A DNA stretch of 64,000 bases from Pseudoalteromonas rubra (GCF_001482385.1 NZ_CP013613.1:5869-69868); one strand, 5' to 3'; numbered from the stretch's first letter, positions 43,914 to 52,880 are shown. Translations and numbers: made by a program. Notes: generated by a model from the letters alone, not told the origin.

Positions 43914-44264
43914 ATGACAACTGCATTAGCAAACTTTCAAGACATGGCGCCCGCCAAAGGAAACCTGAAAAGCAAAACGCTTTGGATTTCCCTAGCAGTC
44001 GTCGCCATTATGTTCTCAGCACTGGCCATGGCAGCGGGCACAGGCACAGAATTTAATGCCATTTACACCACCTTTGACGGCTGGGTTAAAGGTGTACCAG
44101 GTAAAACAGTTGCCTTGCTGGCCTTCTTCTATGCACTGTATAACATCACCCAACAAAACTATCAGATGGCAGCCGGTGCCTTCCTCGGCTCAGTCCTGTG
44201 TGTAAACGCCGGCGCAATCCTGGACTTAATTTTCACAGCCAGTATTCCAGGTCTGTCACTTTAA
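43914..44264 (+). CDS. traA: TraA-like conjugative propilin
   Basis: 116 residues with GGAGA upstream of the ATG. A long leader of about 42 residues ends in SALAMAA, an F-pilin-type cleavage context, followed by a mature pilin of about 75 residues starting near GTGTEF. The mature part has two hydrophobic helices (GKTVALLAFFYALYNI and GAFLGSVLCVNAGAILDLIF) joined by a short polar loop. It lies directly before traL, as in F and SXT. An intrinsic terminator follows, so the pilin can be made in excess over the assembly proteins. Confidence 0.85.
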   Translation: MTTALANFQDMAPAKGNLKSKTLWISLAVVAIMFSALAMAAGTGTEFNAIYTTFDGWVKGVPGKTVALLAFFYALYNITQQNYQMAAGAFLGSVLCVNAGAILDLIFTASIPGLSL

Positions 44265-44286
44265 TCCTTATCCCTCCCAGGACTCG

Positions 44287-44320
44287 AAAATAAGCCAGGT
44301 TATAACCTGGCTTATTTTTT
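44287..44320 (+). terminator. Intrinsic terminator after pilin gene
   Basis: AATAAGCCAGGTTA and TAACCTGGCTTATT form a perfect stem with almost no loop, followed by TTTT. It lies 23 bp after the traA stop codon and probably lets only part of the transcription run into traL. Confidence 0.9.
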
Positions 44321-44409
44321 ACACCCACAAAAAAAGCACCGCGTAATCTATTCCTCTTACCAATTAAAAAACACAAAATAAAACTCTGTTTTTTTCAGGA
44401 CTGAAAATA

Positions 44410-44715
44410 ATGAGTACGGAGCAAGATCCATTTCAATATCGCATGCCAAAACGCATCAATGAACCGCTCACCTTGATTTACTGGCCCATTCACTATGTCA
44501 TGATGCCATTGGCAGCCTTTGGCTTTGGCATTTTGATCAATAAGCCCATGATTATGATGCTCATTGGCCTGGTGTGGTTTTTCGCCATCAAACACACGGA
44601 AGAAAAATACTCACGCGGTTATCTGGTACACCTGTTATGGTGGTTTGGCTTTACCCCACACCTGAAAAAAACACGATATCTGCCAGATCCTTACAAACGT
44701 AAGTTATTTCAGTAA
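44410..44715 (+). CDS. traL: TraL, T4SS inner-membrane protein
   Basis: 101 residues. The segment YRMPKRINEPLTLIYWPIHY is typical of TraL (short N-terminus, P-x-R-I-x-E-P), followed by two hydrophobic helices (about residues 30-60) and the amphipathic end PYKRKLFQ. TraL is the VirB3-like component of F-type systems. It precedes traE by 11 bp. Confidence 0.9.
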   Translation: MSTEQDPFQYRMPKRINEPLTLIYWPIHYVMMPLAAFGFGILINKPMIMMLIGLVWFFAIKHTEEKYSRGYLVHLLWWFGFTPHLKKTRYLPDPYKRKLFQ

Positions 44716-44726
44716 GGAGAACCGTC

Positions 44727-45383
44727 ATGCTACTCAGAAAAAACAGTCCGGTACTCAAGTCAGTACAGGACATTAAAAATAGCAATCGTCATAACCTGTT
44801 CATCCAGTACACCTTACTGGGGATCATTCTTATCCTCGTGCTCATTTTGCTATTTAAAGACACCGAAATCGTGGCCATTCCGCCGAATATGCAAAGTGAG
44901 ATCCGCATCATGGGGAACCAGGCGAATCAGGAGTACAAAGTACGCTGGGCGTTTTCAGTCGCCGCCATCGCCGGCAATATTTCAAAAGACAATTCTGCCT
45001 GGGCACTGGCCCAGCTGGAAAGCATGCTGTCACCCTACTTACGACAGCAGGTGATGCCGGCCATTCGTCAGGAGGTCAATATCCTGGTCGCCCGCAACGC
45101 CTCGCAATCCTTTGTCATCAAAGATGTCATCTATGATACCAACAAAGATCTGGTCTGGGTATGGGGTGACAGAGAGATCAAAGTGAAAAACGCCTCCAAT
45201 AAAAGCGTCGTCCCACAACGCTGGACCTATGAAATGCGCATTGAACCCTTTGGCGGACGTGCCGCCGTCACTCACTTAAACAGCTATCAGGGTCTGCCCC
45301 GTAACCGTGATGTTGAGTACACCGTTGAACCTGCACCTTTGGTCCCGGACGACGTGCCCGCAGGCACGCAAGAGCAACCCTAA
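44727..45383 (+). CDS. traE: TraE, T4SS core component (VirB5/VirB8-like position)
   Basis: 218 residues with an AAGGAG site. A single N-terminal membrane helix (about residues 24-43, LGIILILVLILLF) precedes a periplasmic domain with VRWAFSVAAIAGNISKDN and the tail typical of TraE. TraE is a bitopic inner-membrane protein of the F-type pilus assembly complex. Order traL-traE-traK-traB is as in F. Confidence 0.9.
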   Translation: MLLRKNSPVLKSVQDIKNSNRHNLFIQYTLLGIILILVLILLFKDTEIVAIPPNMQSEIRIMGNQANQEYKVRWAFSVAAIAGNISKDNSAWALAQLESMLSPYLRQQVMPAIRQEVNILVARNASQSFVIKDVIYDTNKDLVWVWGDREIKVKNASNKSVVPQRWTYEMRIEPFGGRAAVTHLNSYQGLPRNRDVEYTVEPAPLVPDDVPAGTQEQP

Positions 45384-45396
45384 TTAGGTAATCACA

Positions 45397-46506
45397 ATGA
45401 AAACAACCCGCACACTAATCACCACGGCCATCATCGCGCTGCATGTCAGCACCTTTGACGTGTATGCCAATAACATTGATGCCGATCTGCAAATCCCGGT
45501 GACCACAGGCAATGTGCAGCGGCTCCCCGTAGCCATGCCGACCGCAGGGGCTACCCCACACACGCCTGTGGTGAGTGAATACCAGGGCGCTGAGCATCTG
45601 CGTAATGCGGCGATGCAAGCCAGTGGCGAAGCCATTCCACCGCAGTCGGCTGCACAAGCGCCGAACCAGGAACCGGATTTTCTGCAGAAAATCAAAGATA
45701 CCTTTAAGCCAGAACAAAGCTATACATTGCAACCCGGACGAAATGTGATCATCCCGGTCGGCCAGGGATTCAACAACGCAATACGGACCAACTTTCAAAG
45801 TCTCTCTGTGAAAACCAGTTCCAGCGTGGAAGATGTGTTACTGGAAATTGAGGGCGGCAACCTGTATGCCACATTACGTACCATGAATCCGGTCTCAGTG
45901 CTCCTGAGCGAAGACGGGGTACTGGAATCGGAGGTGTCTGTTGTGTTGGTCCCCCTATCCGCACCGCCTGCGATGGTCAATCTGACCATCACCCTGAGCG
46001 ATGCCATCCTTGCCAAAACCGAAGCCTATCAAAAAGAGCTGGCGCAACAACGTGATATGCTCAAGGCACGCCAGTCAGAGCAAAACCAGGGCCCGCCACG
46101 TAGCAGCACCTACGCAAACGCTCTGGCTACGGTCTTAACCTCAGTGGCACAAAATAAAACCCCACTGGGGTATGCCATGACCAATGACATTCCGCCCTAT
46201 TTGCGCCATCCGTGTCGCATTGCGGTTTATCATGAAGCGGGACAGCGCCTCAGTGGTAACCGGGATATCATAGATATCGTGCTGGTACACAACGACTCAG
46301 ACGATGTTTATCATGTCCGTGAAGAAATGTGCATCAACGATGATGTAAAGGCCGTCGCGCTGTTTCCACGTGCCTATCTGCAACCCGGTGAAGAAACCGA
46401 AGTATACATAGTGCGACGGGCTGTCCAGCCGAACCAGGTCTCTTTTGAACAGGCACGGCCCCGTCTGACCCTGGGCAGCGTCACAGGAGCCAGCCAGGAT
46501 GATTAA
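45397..46506 (+). CDS. traK: TraK, secretin-like (VirB9-type) outer-membrane core protein
   Basis: 369 residues. A signal peptide (MKTTRTLITTAIIALHVSTF) and a Pro/Ala-rich linker precede a beta-rich TraK region: SVLLSEDGVLESEVSVVLVP and, near the end, CRIAVYHEAGQRLSGNRDI. TraK forms the outer-membrane core with TraB and TraV. The end overlaps traB by 8 bp. Confidence 0.86.
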   Translation: MKTTRTLITTAIIALHVSTFDVYANNIDADLQIPVTTGNVQRLPVAMPTAGATPHTPVVSEYQGAEHLRNAAMQASGEAIPPQSAAQAPNQEPDFLQKIKDTFKPEQSYTLQPGRNVIIPVGQGFNNAIRTNFQSLSVKTSSSVEDVLLEIEGGNLYATLRTMNPVSVLLSEDGVLESEVSVVLVPLSAPPAMVNLTITLSDAILAKTEAYQKELAQQRDMLKARQSEQNQGPPRSSTYANALATVLTSVAQNKTPLGYAMTNDIPPYLRHPCRIAVYHEAGQRLSGNRDIIDIVLVHNDSDDVYHVREEMCINDDVKAVALFPRAYLQPGEETEVYIVRRAVQPNQVSFEQARPRLTLGSVTGASQDD

Positions 46507-47878
46507 TTCAAAACAACTTAACGAAAATATCACCAACTTTCTTGAAGCGCATCCCAAAGCCCGGGTGGGGTTGATGGTCGGTGTCGGCAGCCTCGCCGTG
46601 CTGTTCCTGGCAACCTCCTTGTTCAGTGACGAACAAGTGGTCATTGAGCAGCAAGCCCAGTCTAACGTCCAGTCAATCCTGGGCATGAGTGACTCCCTTG
46701 ATAACCTGGATAAAAACCAGGCTGCGGACATGATCAAAGAAATGACGGTTCGGATGCAGGAAAAGGAACGGACACTGGAAGCACAGCGGATGCATGACTC
46801 AGAGCAGGTCACTCAGTTACTGCTGCAATTGGAGAAACTGAACAGCCGCATTTTTGAACTGGAAAAGAAAGCACCAGTACACCCGGCACAAAATGGCATG
46901 TATAACGATGTCTCTGCCAATATACCGCAGCGAGTGACTGAAGATCAGACCCAGGGCCAGCAGGCATACCGCAATCATGCCGGGCACGCTCCCAATGTCA
47001 TGTACCGCTCACAAACGCAGATCGTCACCCAAAATCCCCACATTGAGGGCAATGTGATCCGCACTATCACACAACGCAGTGTTCGTGAGGTGCAAACCCT
47101 CGGGGAAGTGACGATCAGCGACATCAAAGTCAACCGCCTCACCGAGCACAATACCACGCAGGCGGGATCCGAGGCGGCTGATCCGGAGCGGAGCGCAGAT
47201 CGCAACCCGTCCGCTGCCGGTGATGACGGCGAGTTTACCCTGACCATGGGCTCTATCATCTCAGGCACCATCATTAACGGGGTTGCGGCGCCCACCAAGG
47301 TAGGGTCACAAGATCAACCCATTCCGATCTTTATGCGCGTGAAGCGTGAAGCGCTGATGCCAAACTTTTTCTCTTTGGACATTCGCGAATGCATGATGCT
47401 GGGGGCCGCGATGGGCGATTTAGCCAGTGAGCGGGTCAAGATCCGCGCCGAAGCCATTTCCTGTATCACGGCAGACGGTCAGGCCATAGAAAAACGCATT
47501 AATGCGGTGGCAGTATCCAGTTCAGACGGCCTGGAGGGCATTCGCGGCACGGTAGTAGAGCGCAGCGGCAAGGCCATCATGAATTCAGTGAAAGCGGGCT
47601 TCTTATCCGGCTTTGCCAGCGCCGCCAAGCCGCAGTCTCTGAATGCCATTGTCACAGAGCCTGAAGCTACCACAGCCTGGCAATCACAAAATCTCAACAA
47701 ATTTGCCGGTGCCGGCATGATGAATGGGGCCAGTAATGCCATGGAGCGCGTCGCGTCATACTACCTCGCCATTGCTGAGTCAATGTGGCCGGTGATAGAG
47801 ATCCCGGCTGGCATCGAGGTGGACTTCATTGTTCAGCAGGGCATGACACTGCAATTAAACGACTCACTGGAAGAATAA
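46499..47878 (+). CDS. traB: TraB, VirB10-type envelope-spanning protein
   Basis: 459 residues with AGGAG seven bases before the ATG. A membrane helix at about residues 25-42 is followed by a coiled coil (about residues 60-125) and a VirB10-type beta-barrel domain with GSIISGTIINGVAAPTK and DIRECMMLGAAMGDLASERV. The C-terminus contains IEIPAGIEVDFIVQQGMTL. TraB links inner and outer membranes in the T4SS core. Confidence 0.92.
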   Translation: MINSKQLNENITNFLEAHPKARVGLMVGVGSLAVLFLATSLFSDEQVVIEQQAQSNVQSILGMSDSLDNLDKNQAADMIKEMTVRMQEKERTLEAQRMHDSEQVTQLLLQLEKLNSRIFELEKKAPVHPAQNGMYNDVSANIPQRVTEDQTQGQQAYRNHAGHAPNVMYRSQTQIVTQNPHIEGNVIRTITQRSVREVQTLGEVTISDIKVNRLTEHNTTQAGSEAADPERSADRNPSAAGDDGEFTLTMGSIISGTIINGVAAPTKVGSQDQPIPIFMRVKREALMPNFFSLDIRECMMLGAAMGDLASERVKIRAEAISCITADGQAIEKRINAVAVSSSDGLEGIRGTVVERSGKAIMNSVKAGFLSGFASAAKPQSLNAIVTEPEATTAWQSQNLNKFAGAGMMNGASNAMERVASYYLAIAESMWPVIEIPAGIEVDFIVQQGMTLQLNDSLEE

Positions 47879-47888
47879 GGAGACCGCT

Positions 47889-48359
47889 GTGTCACAATCA
47901 ACAACCAGCCGGTCAATCTGGCTGAGCCTCACCCTGTGTGTCTCGCTGAGCCTGGTTGCCCTGTATGGCCTGGTCAACAGTTCGAAGCGGATCACACAAC
48001 TTGAGCAACAACTGGCCGAGCAGCGTTCACACACAGTACTGGCGCTGAATGGCAAAAAAATGATTGCACAATTTCAGGCAGCCGGAGCCGATCAGGCCCT
48101 GGCGTTCAGCGCCTATGGCCTGCTGCTGAAATTGCTGGAGGATGACGGCGTGCTGGTCATCGAGCGGCATTTTACCGCCACACATCCGGACCAGGATAAG
48201 TTCAGTCGGCTGACGGTGCAGGATGTCTATGACCTGGCCACACAACGCGGGGTGGATATTGAGCAATACCAGCGCAGCGTGATACGTCAGGCACAGCGCG
48301 AAGCGGAAAAAATGATTGCGGAACTGGAACGCGCCACCGCCACACAGTCGGGCCGCTGA
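47889..48359 (+). CDS. Small bitopic membrane protein after traB
   Basis: 156 residues from a GTG start with AAGGAG upstream. A hydrophobic helix at about residues 9-28 is followed by a coiled coil (RITQLEQQLAEQRS) and a soluble helical domain ending in QREAEKMIAELERATA. Layout resembles TrbI-like pilus proteins, but no motif confirms it. It is the last gene of the traL-E-K-B block, in the place where other systems have traV. Confidence 0.6.
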   Translation: MSQSTTSRSIWLSLTLCVSLSLVALYGLVNSSKRITQLEQQLAEQRSHTVLALNGKKMIAQFQAAGADQALAFSAYGLLLKLLEDDGVLVIERHFTATHPDQDKFSRLTVQDVYDLATQRGVDIEQYQRSVIRQAQREAEKMIAELERATATQSGR

Positions 48360-48365
48360 TCATGG

Positions 48366-48384
48366 AGCGGGGCCTGCCCCCCCG
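48366..48384. terminator. GC-rich hairpin after the traLEKB block
   Basis: GCGGGG and CCCCGC arms around CCTGCCC lie a few bases past the last stop codon, between convergent units. A T-run is absent, so the terminator call is tentative. Confidence 0.4.
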
Positions 48385-48469
48385 CGTCACAACTTGTCAC
48401 AGCAGCATACCACGGTGCCCTGCCCACGCCATTTTGATGACCGGGCTTAAAACACGCTGCTGGTACGCG

Positions 48470-48664
48470 TTACTCCAGGCTGTCGCTGTCGAGATTATTG
48501 GAGCTGAGAGAGACAATCGCCACCTCATCGGTGTTTGCCACCTTGGTAATATGCACGGCAGCCCCCTGAAACGCGGTGGAGAAGTTCCTCGCGTTCAGAT
48601 TAATCCGTTTTTGCTGAATGCCCCTGGCGTCTCGATATCGAAAGACAAAACTGTAGCTGCGCAC
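48470..48664 (-). CDS. Small basic protein downstream of rep, 64 residues
   Basis: A GTG start at 48664 is preceded by GGAGG with five-base spacing. The product (MRSYSFVFRYRDARGIQQKR, then INLNARNFSTAFQGAAVHIT) is compact, basic at the N-terminus and acidic at the C-terminus (NNLDSDSLE). It follows the initiator gene on the same strand. No family is recognised; a copy-number or DNA-binding accessory is possible. Confidence 0.6.
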   Translation of the reverse strand: MRSYSFVFRYRDARGIQQKRINLNARNFSTAFQGAAVHITKVANTDEVAIVSLSSNNLDSDSLE

Positions 48665-48771
48665 TTTACCTCCGTAACCCGTTGCAACTGACTTGGATAG
48701 ATACAGGGACTCATTGTCCGGATCTGTCCCCGGTTAGGCAAGACCAGTGTGCAACCGGCTGTTTAAACGGA

Positions 48772-50229
48772 TCACTTCTTAACCAGCTGTTCTTCTATTC
48801 GTTTGTTAATTTGTTTCTGCGACAACTTGTCAGGGATCAGGTGATCCAGCACATATTCTTTGAACATCCCCACATTGATGGGGTGTGTCCAGTCCAGTTG
48901 CTGGTGCACAGGCAGGCTGGTATCACTGTTTGCCATGCGCTTAAAGCGTGCACCGGGATTATGCGCAATGATTTTTTCTACCGCCTGTTGGTGCAGCCTG
49001 TCGAGCTTATCGACATCAACGGTGGCGATAAAGTCCCGATACACCTCATCGCGGTATTTTTTGTGCACTTCCGTCGAGACCTGATGGCGGCGCTGCTCTC
49101 GCTCAATATGTACCTGACGCGCCTGGTTTTTCAGCTGCTTCTCAATTTGGATCCAGCGTACCGCAAAGGCTTTTTCGTTGCTGCGCAAGATGGTCATAAA
49201 ATACTGGAAGACATTTTTCACGCCGCCGGCATCCAGCTTCTCATTCAGGGTGTTTAAACAATATTCAGTATAAAACACCTGATAATCCGTTAAATCATCA
49301 AAATCCTGCACGGCAAAATGTTGTAACACACTCTCCATCAGCATACTGCCCTGAAGCGCATTCAGCAGCTGCTTGCGGGTATTCACCTCCAGCATTGGCA
49401 TCTGACTTTCGCTGCGACGTTTCTTCATGATAGCAAAGTGAACCGCTCTGACCGGCTTGCCAATAGGCGTTACCTCGATGTAAAAGTCCAGAATTTCGGT
49501 CTTGTTGATGTTGTCGACCGCCTTAGAGATCACATTGCGTTTCAACTCTCTAAATTGAGGGTACTTATACTTACGCTCTCCCGCTTCGAGGGTATATTCA
49601 ATGTTAAACAGGCTTCTCAGTTGATCGATGCTGAGTTCAAAGGCAACGCTGTTATTGGTCAGCTCAAGGGTGCATTTCTCGTATAGCAGGGCGGTATATT
49701 TATCCGACCAGGCGGCATTGGCGATCATCAGATTCAGATGGGCCTGGGGATTTTTATCTATGTTCAGCAACTCGCGCCGTACATCAGGCGTCAGCGAAAA
49801 CTGCATCATGCCATCAACCACCCGGGCTTTAGGGACAAAGGACAAGAACCCGACATCCACGGCATTCTCATCATCTTCATGGATGATGTCCCATTTCACC
49901 TTGAGGCTCTCCAGCAGCTGGATCGCCTCAATGGCTTTTTTGCGGTTGTTGGATTTCCACCCCATATAATCGGCGAAGTTTTTAAATGGCACTTCGATGT
50001 TTAAAATGGTATCGCCATGCGCAGCCTCAAATTCCTCGAGCGTATCATAGCGCGACTGAACATGGTGCTGGGTTGACAGAATAATGGCGTTGACACAGCG
50101 ATACAGAGAAGCGGTAATTTTCCCCCCCTGAGTGCCCATGTGGATCACTCGATCAGATTTGTAGATTTCTCTGCCCGGCGCTGCGGATTTAGTCTTAGGC
50201 TGATTGCGAGTCACAGTTTTTCTTATCAT
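48772..50229 (-). CDS. rep: Rep_3-type plasmid replication initiator
   Basis: 485 residues from ATG 50229 (TTG 50241 is in frame upstream). The N-terminal part after a basic leader has the winged-helix pattern of iteron-binding initiators: MGTQGGKITASLYRCVNAII, and VPFKNFADYMGWKSNNRKKA with LLESLKVKWDI. The second winged helix is visible in WSDKYTALLYEKCTLELTNN and FELSIDQLRSLFNIEYTLE. Initiators of this class bind iterons in the origin and repress their own gene. A GTGTAG iteron half-site lies five bases before the ATG, and the large iteron array is upstream. The C-terminal 200 residues are longer than usual. Confidence 0.85.
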   Translation of the reverse strand: MIRKTVTRNQPKTKSAAPGREIYKSDRVIHMGTQGGKITASLYRCVNAIILSTQHHVQSRYDTLEEFEAAHGDTILNIEVPFKNFADYMGWKSNNRKKAIEAIQLLESLKVKWDIIHEDDENAVDVGFLSFVPKARVVDGMMQFSLTPDVRRELLNIDKNPQAHLNLMIANAAWSDKYTALLYEKCTLELTNNSVAFELSIDQLRSLFNIEYTLEAGERKYKYPQFRELKRNVISKAVDNINKTEILDFYIEVTPIGKPVRAVHFAIMKKRRSESQMPMLEVNTRKQLLNALQGSMLMESVLQHFAVQDFDDLTDYQVFYTEYCLNTLNEKLDAGGVKNVFQYFMTILRSNEKAFAVRWIQIEKQLKNQARQVHIEREQRRHQVSTEVHKKYRDEVYRDFIATVDVDKLDRLHQQAVEKIIAHNPGARFKRMANSDTSLPVHQQLDWTHPINVGMFKEYVLDHLIPDKLSQKQINKRIEEQLVKK

Positions 50230-50373
50230 TTTACTACACAATATCCATTGTTACCCACTCACGCGAAGAGATCAAACAAATGATCCTTTTTTCGCGGACT
50301 TTTTCTATGTGTCTACGTGGCAAAGTATTTTTTTTCAGACCACAAAATAAGGCCGCCCTGTGGAAACGCTATT

Positions 50374-51155
50374 GTGTAGTTTTATACACAAATACAGAGG
50401 GACAACACGTGTTCAGGATCAGCACGCTCCATTACACGGCGCTGCGTGGCAGCGCCCCTTTATTGTGTAGCAAAATACACGCACCACAGCGTATATCAGA
50501 TCAACCTGATCTGGTGACAGGTACCCAGATTGGACATCAAATCACTACACCTTAGTGGCAAAAAGCCATTCTAAATAAGCACCTAACCACCACAAACCTA
50601 AGATTCAACGCATATTTTTCACCTCAGTGCCAGCAACTGAGCGTGTAAATACATCGTTAATCCGGGTATCCGGATCACGAAAACCCCCTTCAGAGGGGAG
50701 AACAATGACCCAGAAAACCAGAATAAAGTGTAGTTTTTTACGATTTATTCCCCCTGTACGCCCGGCTAATGTGTAGGTTTGTGCGCTCTGGGTGTAGGAA
50801 ATACCCCACTAAGGTGTAGTGTTGTACGAATAAGGTGTAGAATTTTACGGGCTAACGTGTATTTTTTTACGGGTGTACCCGAATTATTTCGTACTTTACT
50901 ACACATTTAACAGTACATAGCTACACATACCCTCGTACAAACCTACACGCAAACCGTACAAAGCTACACTATAGCGTATTACAAACCTACACGATGCCGT
51001 ACAAAGCTACACCATAGAATTATTATATCTATATATTTCAAATACTTACAATTTATAGCACTAGATCGATCTGATCTATATATAGATCTTAACTAATAGA
51101 TCGATCTGATCGTTATTTTGATTTATTCAAAAGCCCAATGCGTAAAATACTACAC
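50374..51155. repeat. Iteron array, GTGTAG-N5-TACG, in two facing blocks
   Basis: Plus-orientation copies begin at 50374, 50465, 50728, 50771, 50792, 50814, 50835 and 50857. Minus-orientation copies begin at 50890, 50912, 50934, 50955, 50978, 50998 and 51141. The dense core has a 20-23-bp period, two helical turns, and inverts at about 50,880. Variants at 50771 (TGCG), 50792 (N4) and 50978 (ATTA) are weaker matches. Confidence 0.9.
51062..51111. repeat. Two direct repeats TAGATCGATCTGATC with seven GATC sites
   Basis: TAGATCGATCTGATC occurs at 51062-51076 and 51097-51111 inside the AT-rich part of the origin, with one more GATC (51085) between. Dense Dam sites at an origin allow SeqA-type sequestration in gammaproteobacteria. 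Confidence 0.75.
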
Positions 51156-51281
51156 AACTCCGCATGTGCTGAACGATCAACAAAGTAAGTACGACCCCCT
51201 ATTTTACCCGCCCTACTATACGTCGATGTTAGCCATCCCATGACACAATGTGCTAAGTCCTCTTAAAGAAAGGGTTTTGTT

Positions 51282-52076
51282 GTGATTCAGAAATTAAACC
51301 ACTGGCGGCTGACACTGGCTATCGCTGTCAGTATGTCATTGCCATCTTTGGCTGCTTACGGATATGAAAATCCAGCCAACGCGGATCCGACGATGATTGA
51401 ACAATTTCAGCAGCTGGTCCCTGTCCCGATCATTGCCGTGGAACCCTCCCCGTTACCCGGGCTACTCCAGGTGATCACAGACAAAGCGGTGTTTTATTAC
51501 AGTGAAGATGGTCGTTATATTTTCGCTGGTAATCTGCATCAGGCTAACCCGGAACTGACCAACCTGACTCAGGCACGATTTGCCACTGAGCGGGCTAAAA
51601 AAATTCATGCACTGAAAGATGAATTTATTACCTTTGAGGCAGCAGATCCCGAATTTGAAGTCCTGGTGTTTTTTGATACATCCTGTGGCTACTGCAGAAA
51701 ACTACATCGTGAAGTGGCGCAGCTGAATGCACTGGGGATCACCATACACTATGCCGCCTGGCCCCGTCATGGTGTCTATAATCGCCACAATCGTACTCAG
51801 TACACCAGCAGTTATTACAAACTGGAGAATGTCTGGTGTGCCGACGATCGTCATGCAGCATTAACGGCAACCACACGTAATGTCACTGTCGCCCGCACCC
51901 AGTGTGACAACACCATAGCGGCCCAGTTTCAGCTGGGTGTGGATATTGGCGTAGCGGCCACACCAGCCATATATGCCATGGATGGCACAGAGATCCAGCG
52001 TGGCTACCTGCCTGCGAAGGAATTACAAGCCAAAATCCGACAGGCATTGTCCAGTCACAGTGAGCAACCCCAATGA
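51282..52076 (+). CDS. dsbC: DsbC-family periplasmic thiol-disulfide isomerase
   Basis: 264 residues from a GTG start with AAAGGG upstream. A signal peptide (about residues 1-25) is followed by the dimerisation region (DKAVFYYSEDGRYIFAGNLH) and a thioredoxin domain with the active site FFDTSCGYCRKLHREV and the cis-Pro segment VAATPAIYAMDGTEI. SXT and IncC transfer operons carry DsbC near traC, as here. It would isomerise disulfides in TraU, TraN and TraH. It overlaps the next gene by 4 bp. Confidence 0.9.
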   Translation: MIQKLNHWRLTLAIAVSMSLPSLAAYGYENPANADPTMIEQFQQLVPVPIIAVEPSPLPGLLQVITDKAVFYYSEDGRYIFAGNLHQANPELTNLTQARFATERAKKIHALKDEFITFEAADPEFEVLVFFDTSCGYCRKLHREVAQLNALGITIHYAAWPRHGVYNRHNRTQYTSSYYKLENVWCADDRHAALTATTRNVTVARTQCDNTIAAQFQLGVDIGVAATPAIYAMDGTEIQRGYLPAKELQAKIRQALSSHSEQPQ

Positions 52077-52870
52077 AGATACTCCCCCCCACCCTGTTAA
52101 CCCTGACTGTGCTTTGGAGCAGTTATCTGCTGGCTGAGTCAGTGCCAAAGCAAGCCGAGGATCCGGTCGCGTCCCTGATCGGCACAGCCCTGCCAAAGCC
52201 AGATAAGCAAACCTACAAAGACGGAGTTAAGCGTGATCTGGGTAAATATGGCACAGTCAATGGCATTCAGGAGCTGCCAATCACCAAACTGTTCTTTGTT
52301 GAAGCTGAAAACGGGACCTACCTGATCAGTGCAGACGGCCGCTTTGCCATCGAGGGCAGCATTAAAGATATCTGGCATCGTAAAACCCTGAAAACCACCG
52401 CGGATGTGGTTGATACATTGCGTATGCCTTTGAAAGAAATGAACTTTGACTTTGAACAGGAGCTCGCTTCAGTCGTACTTGGCAACCCCGCTCTGCCCCG
52501 TCAGGGGATCATCTTTGGGGATCCCTCTTCTGAACATTCCAGGGCGCTGGTCAGGCAGATCATGGCAGAGCCGGACAAATACCATTTTGTGTTTATTTTT
52601 ATGCCGCTGATCGGCGGCGAAGACGCCGTCAGACAGTCCGTCAGCTTATTGTGTGCCCCTGATCGGGCACTGGCCATCCGGGATCTGGCAAACAACACCA
52701 GCAAGTCGTTTTTAAGCAGCAATGACGGGTGTGCTGATCAGAATCTCATGTTCACTGTATTTATGCAGGAAGTGTTTCGGATCAAGCACTTGCCACACCT
52801 GGTCCGGGAAGATGGTCTGATCTCTCAGGGCGCACCGCTGGACCTGGATAGCTGGCTTGAGGCCCCGTGA
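52073..52870 (+). CDS. DsbC-like protein lacking the CXXC active site
   Basis: 265 residues with a signal peptide (to about LLA, residue 21). The region NGTYLISADGRFAIEGSIKD matches the DsbC dimerisation segment. Where the active-site loop is expected the sequence is GIIFGDPSSEHSRALVRQI, so both cysteines are absent. The later part RIKHLPHLVREDGLISQGAP matches the cis-Pro end of the fold. It is probably a DsbC paralogue turned structural or chaperone-like, possibly a partner of the active DsbC encoded just upstream. The homology is inferred from layout. Confidence 0.65.
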   Translation: MKILPPTLLTLTVLWSSYLLAESVPKQAEDPVASLIGTALPKPDKQTYKDGVKRDLGKYGTVNGIQELPITKLFFVEAENGTYLISADGRFAIEGSIKDIWHRKTLKTTADVVDTLRMPLKEMNFDFEQELASVVLGNPALPRQGIIFGDPSSEHSRALVRQIMAEPDKYHFVFIFMPLIGGEDAVRQSVSLLCAPDRALAIRDLANNTSKSFLSSNDGCADQNLMFTVFMQEVFRIKHLPHLVREDGLISQGAPLDLDSWLEAP

Positions 52871-52880
52871 GGAGAAACTG

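Larger units (their letters stand above)
50242..51281. other. Iteron-type replication origin region
   Basis: About 1 kb without a gene, lying between divergent rep and dsbC. It contains at least fifteen iterons of the form GTGTAG-N5-TACG, a perfect DnaA box TTATACACA (50382-50390) and an AT-rich segment (51013-51130) with seven GATC sites (51064-51111). These are the expected parts of an iteron plasmid origin: initiator array, DnaA contact and duplex-unwinding element with Dam sites. A short frame at 50280-50555 is not supported as a gene. Confidence 0.85.

Noticed and set aside
49317..49328. ATGTTGTAAC match to the Ter core inside rep
   Set aside because: The G at position 6 is replaced by A, the 3' part does not match the plasmid Ter variant, and the stretch is coding (a Val-Leu-Gln-His-Phe segment).
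50280..50555. 91-residue reading frame in the origin region
   Set aside because: It spans two iterons and the DnaA box and has no ribosome site.
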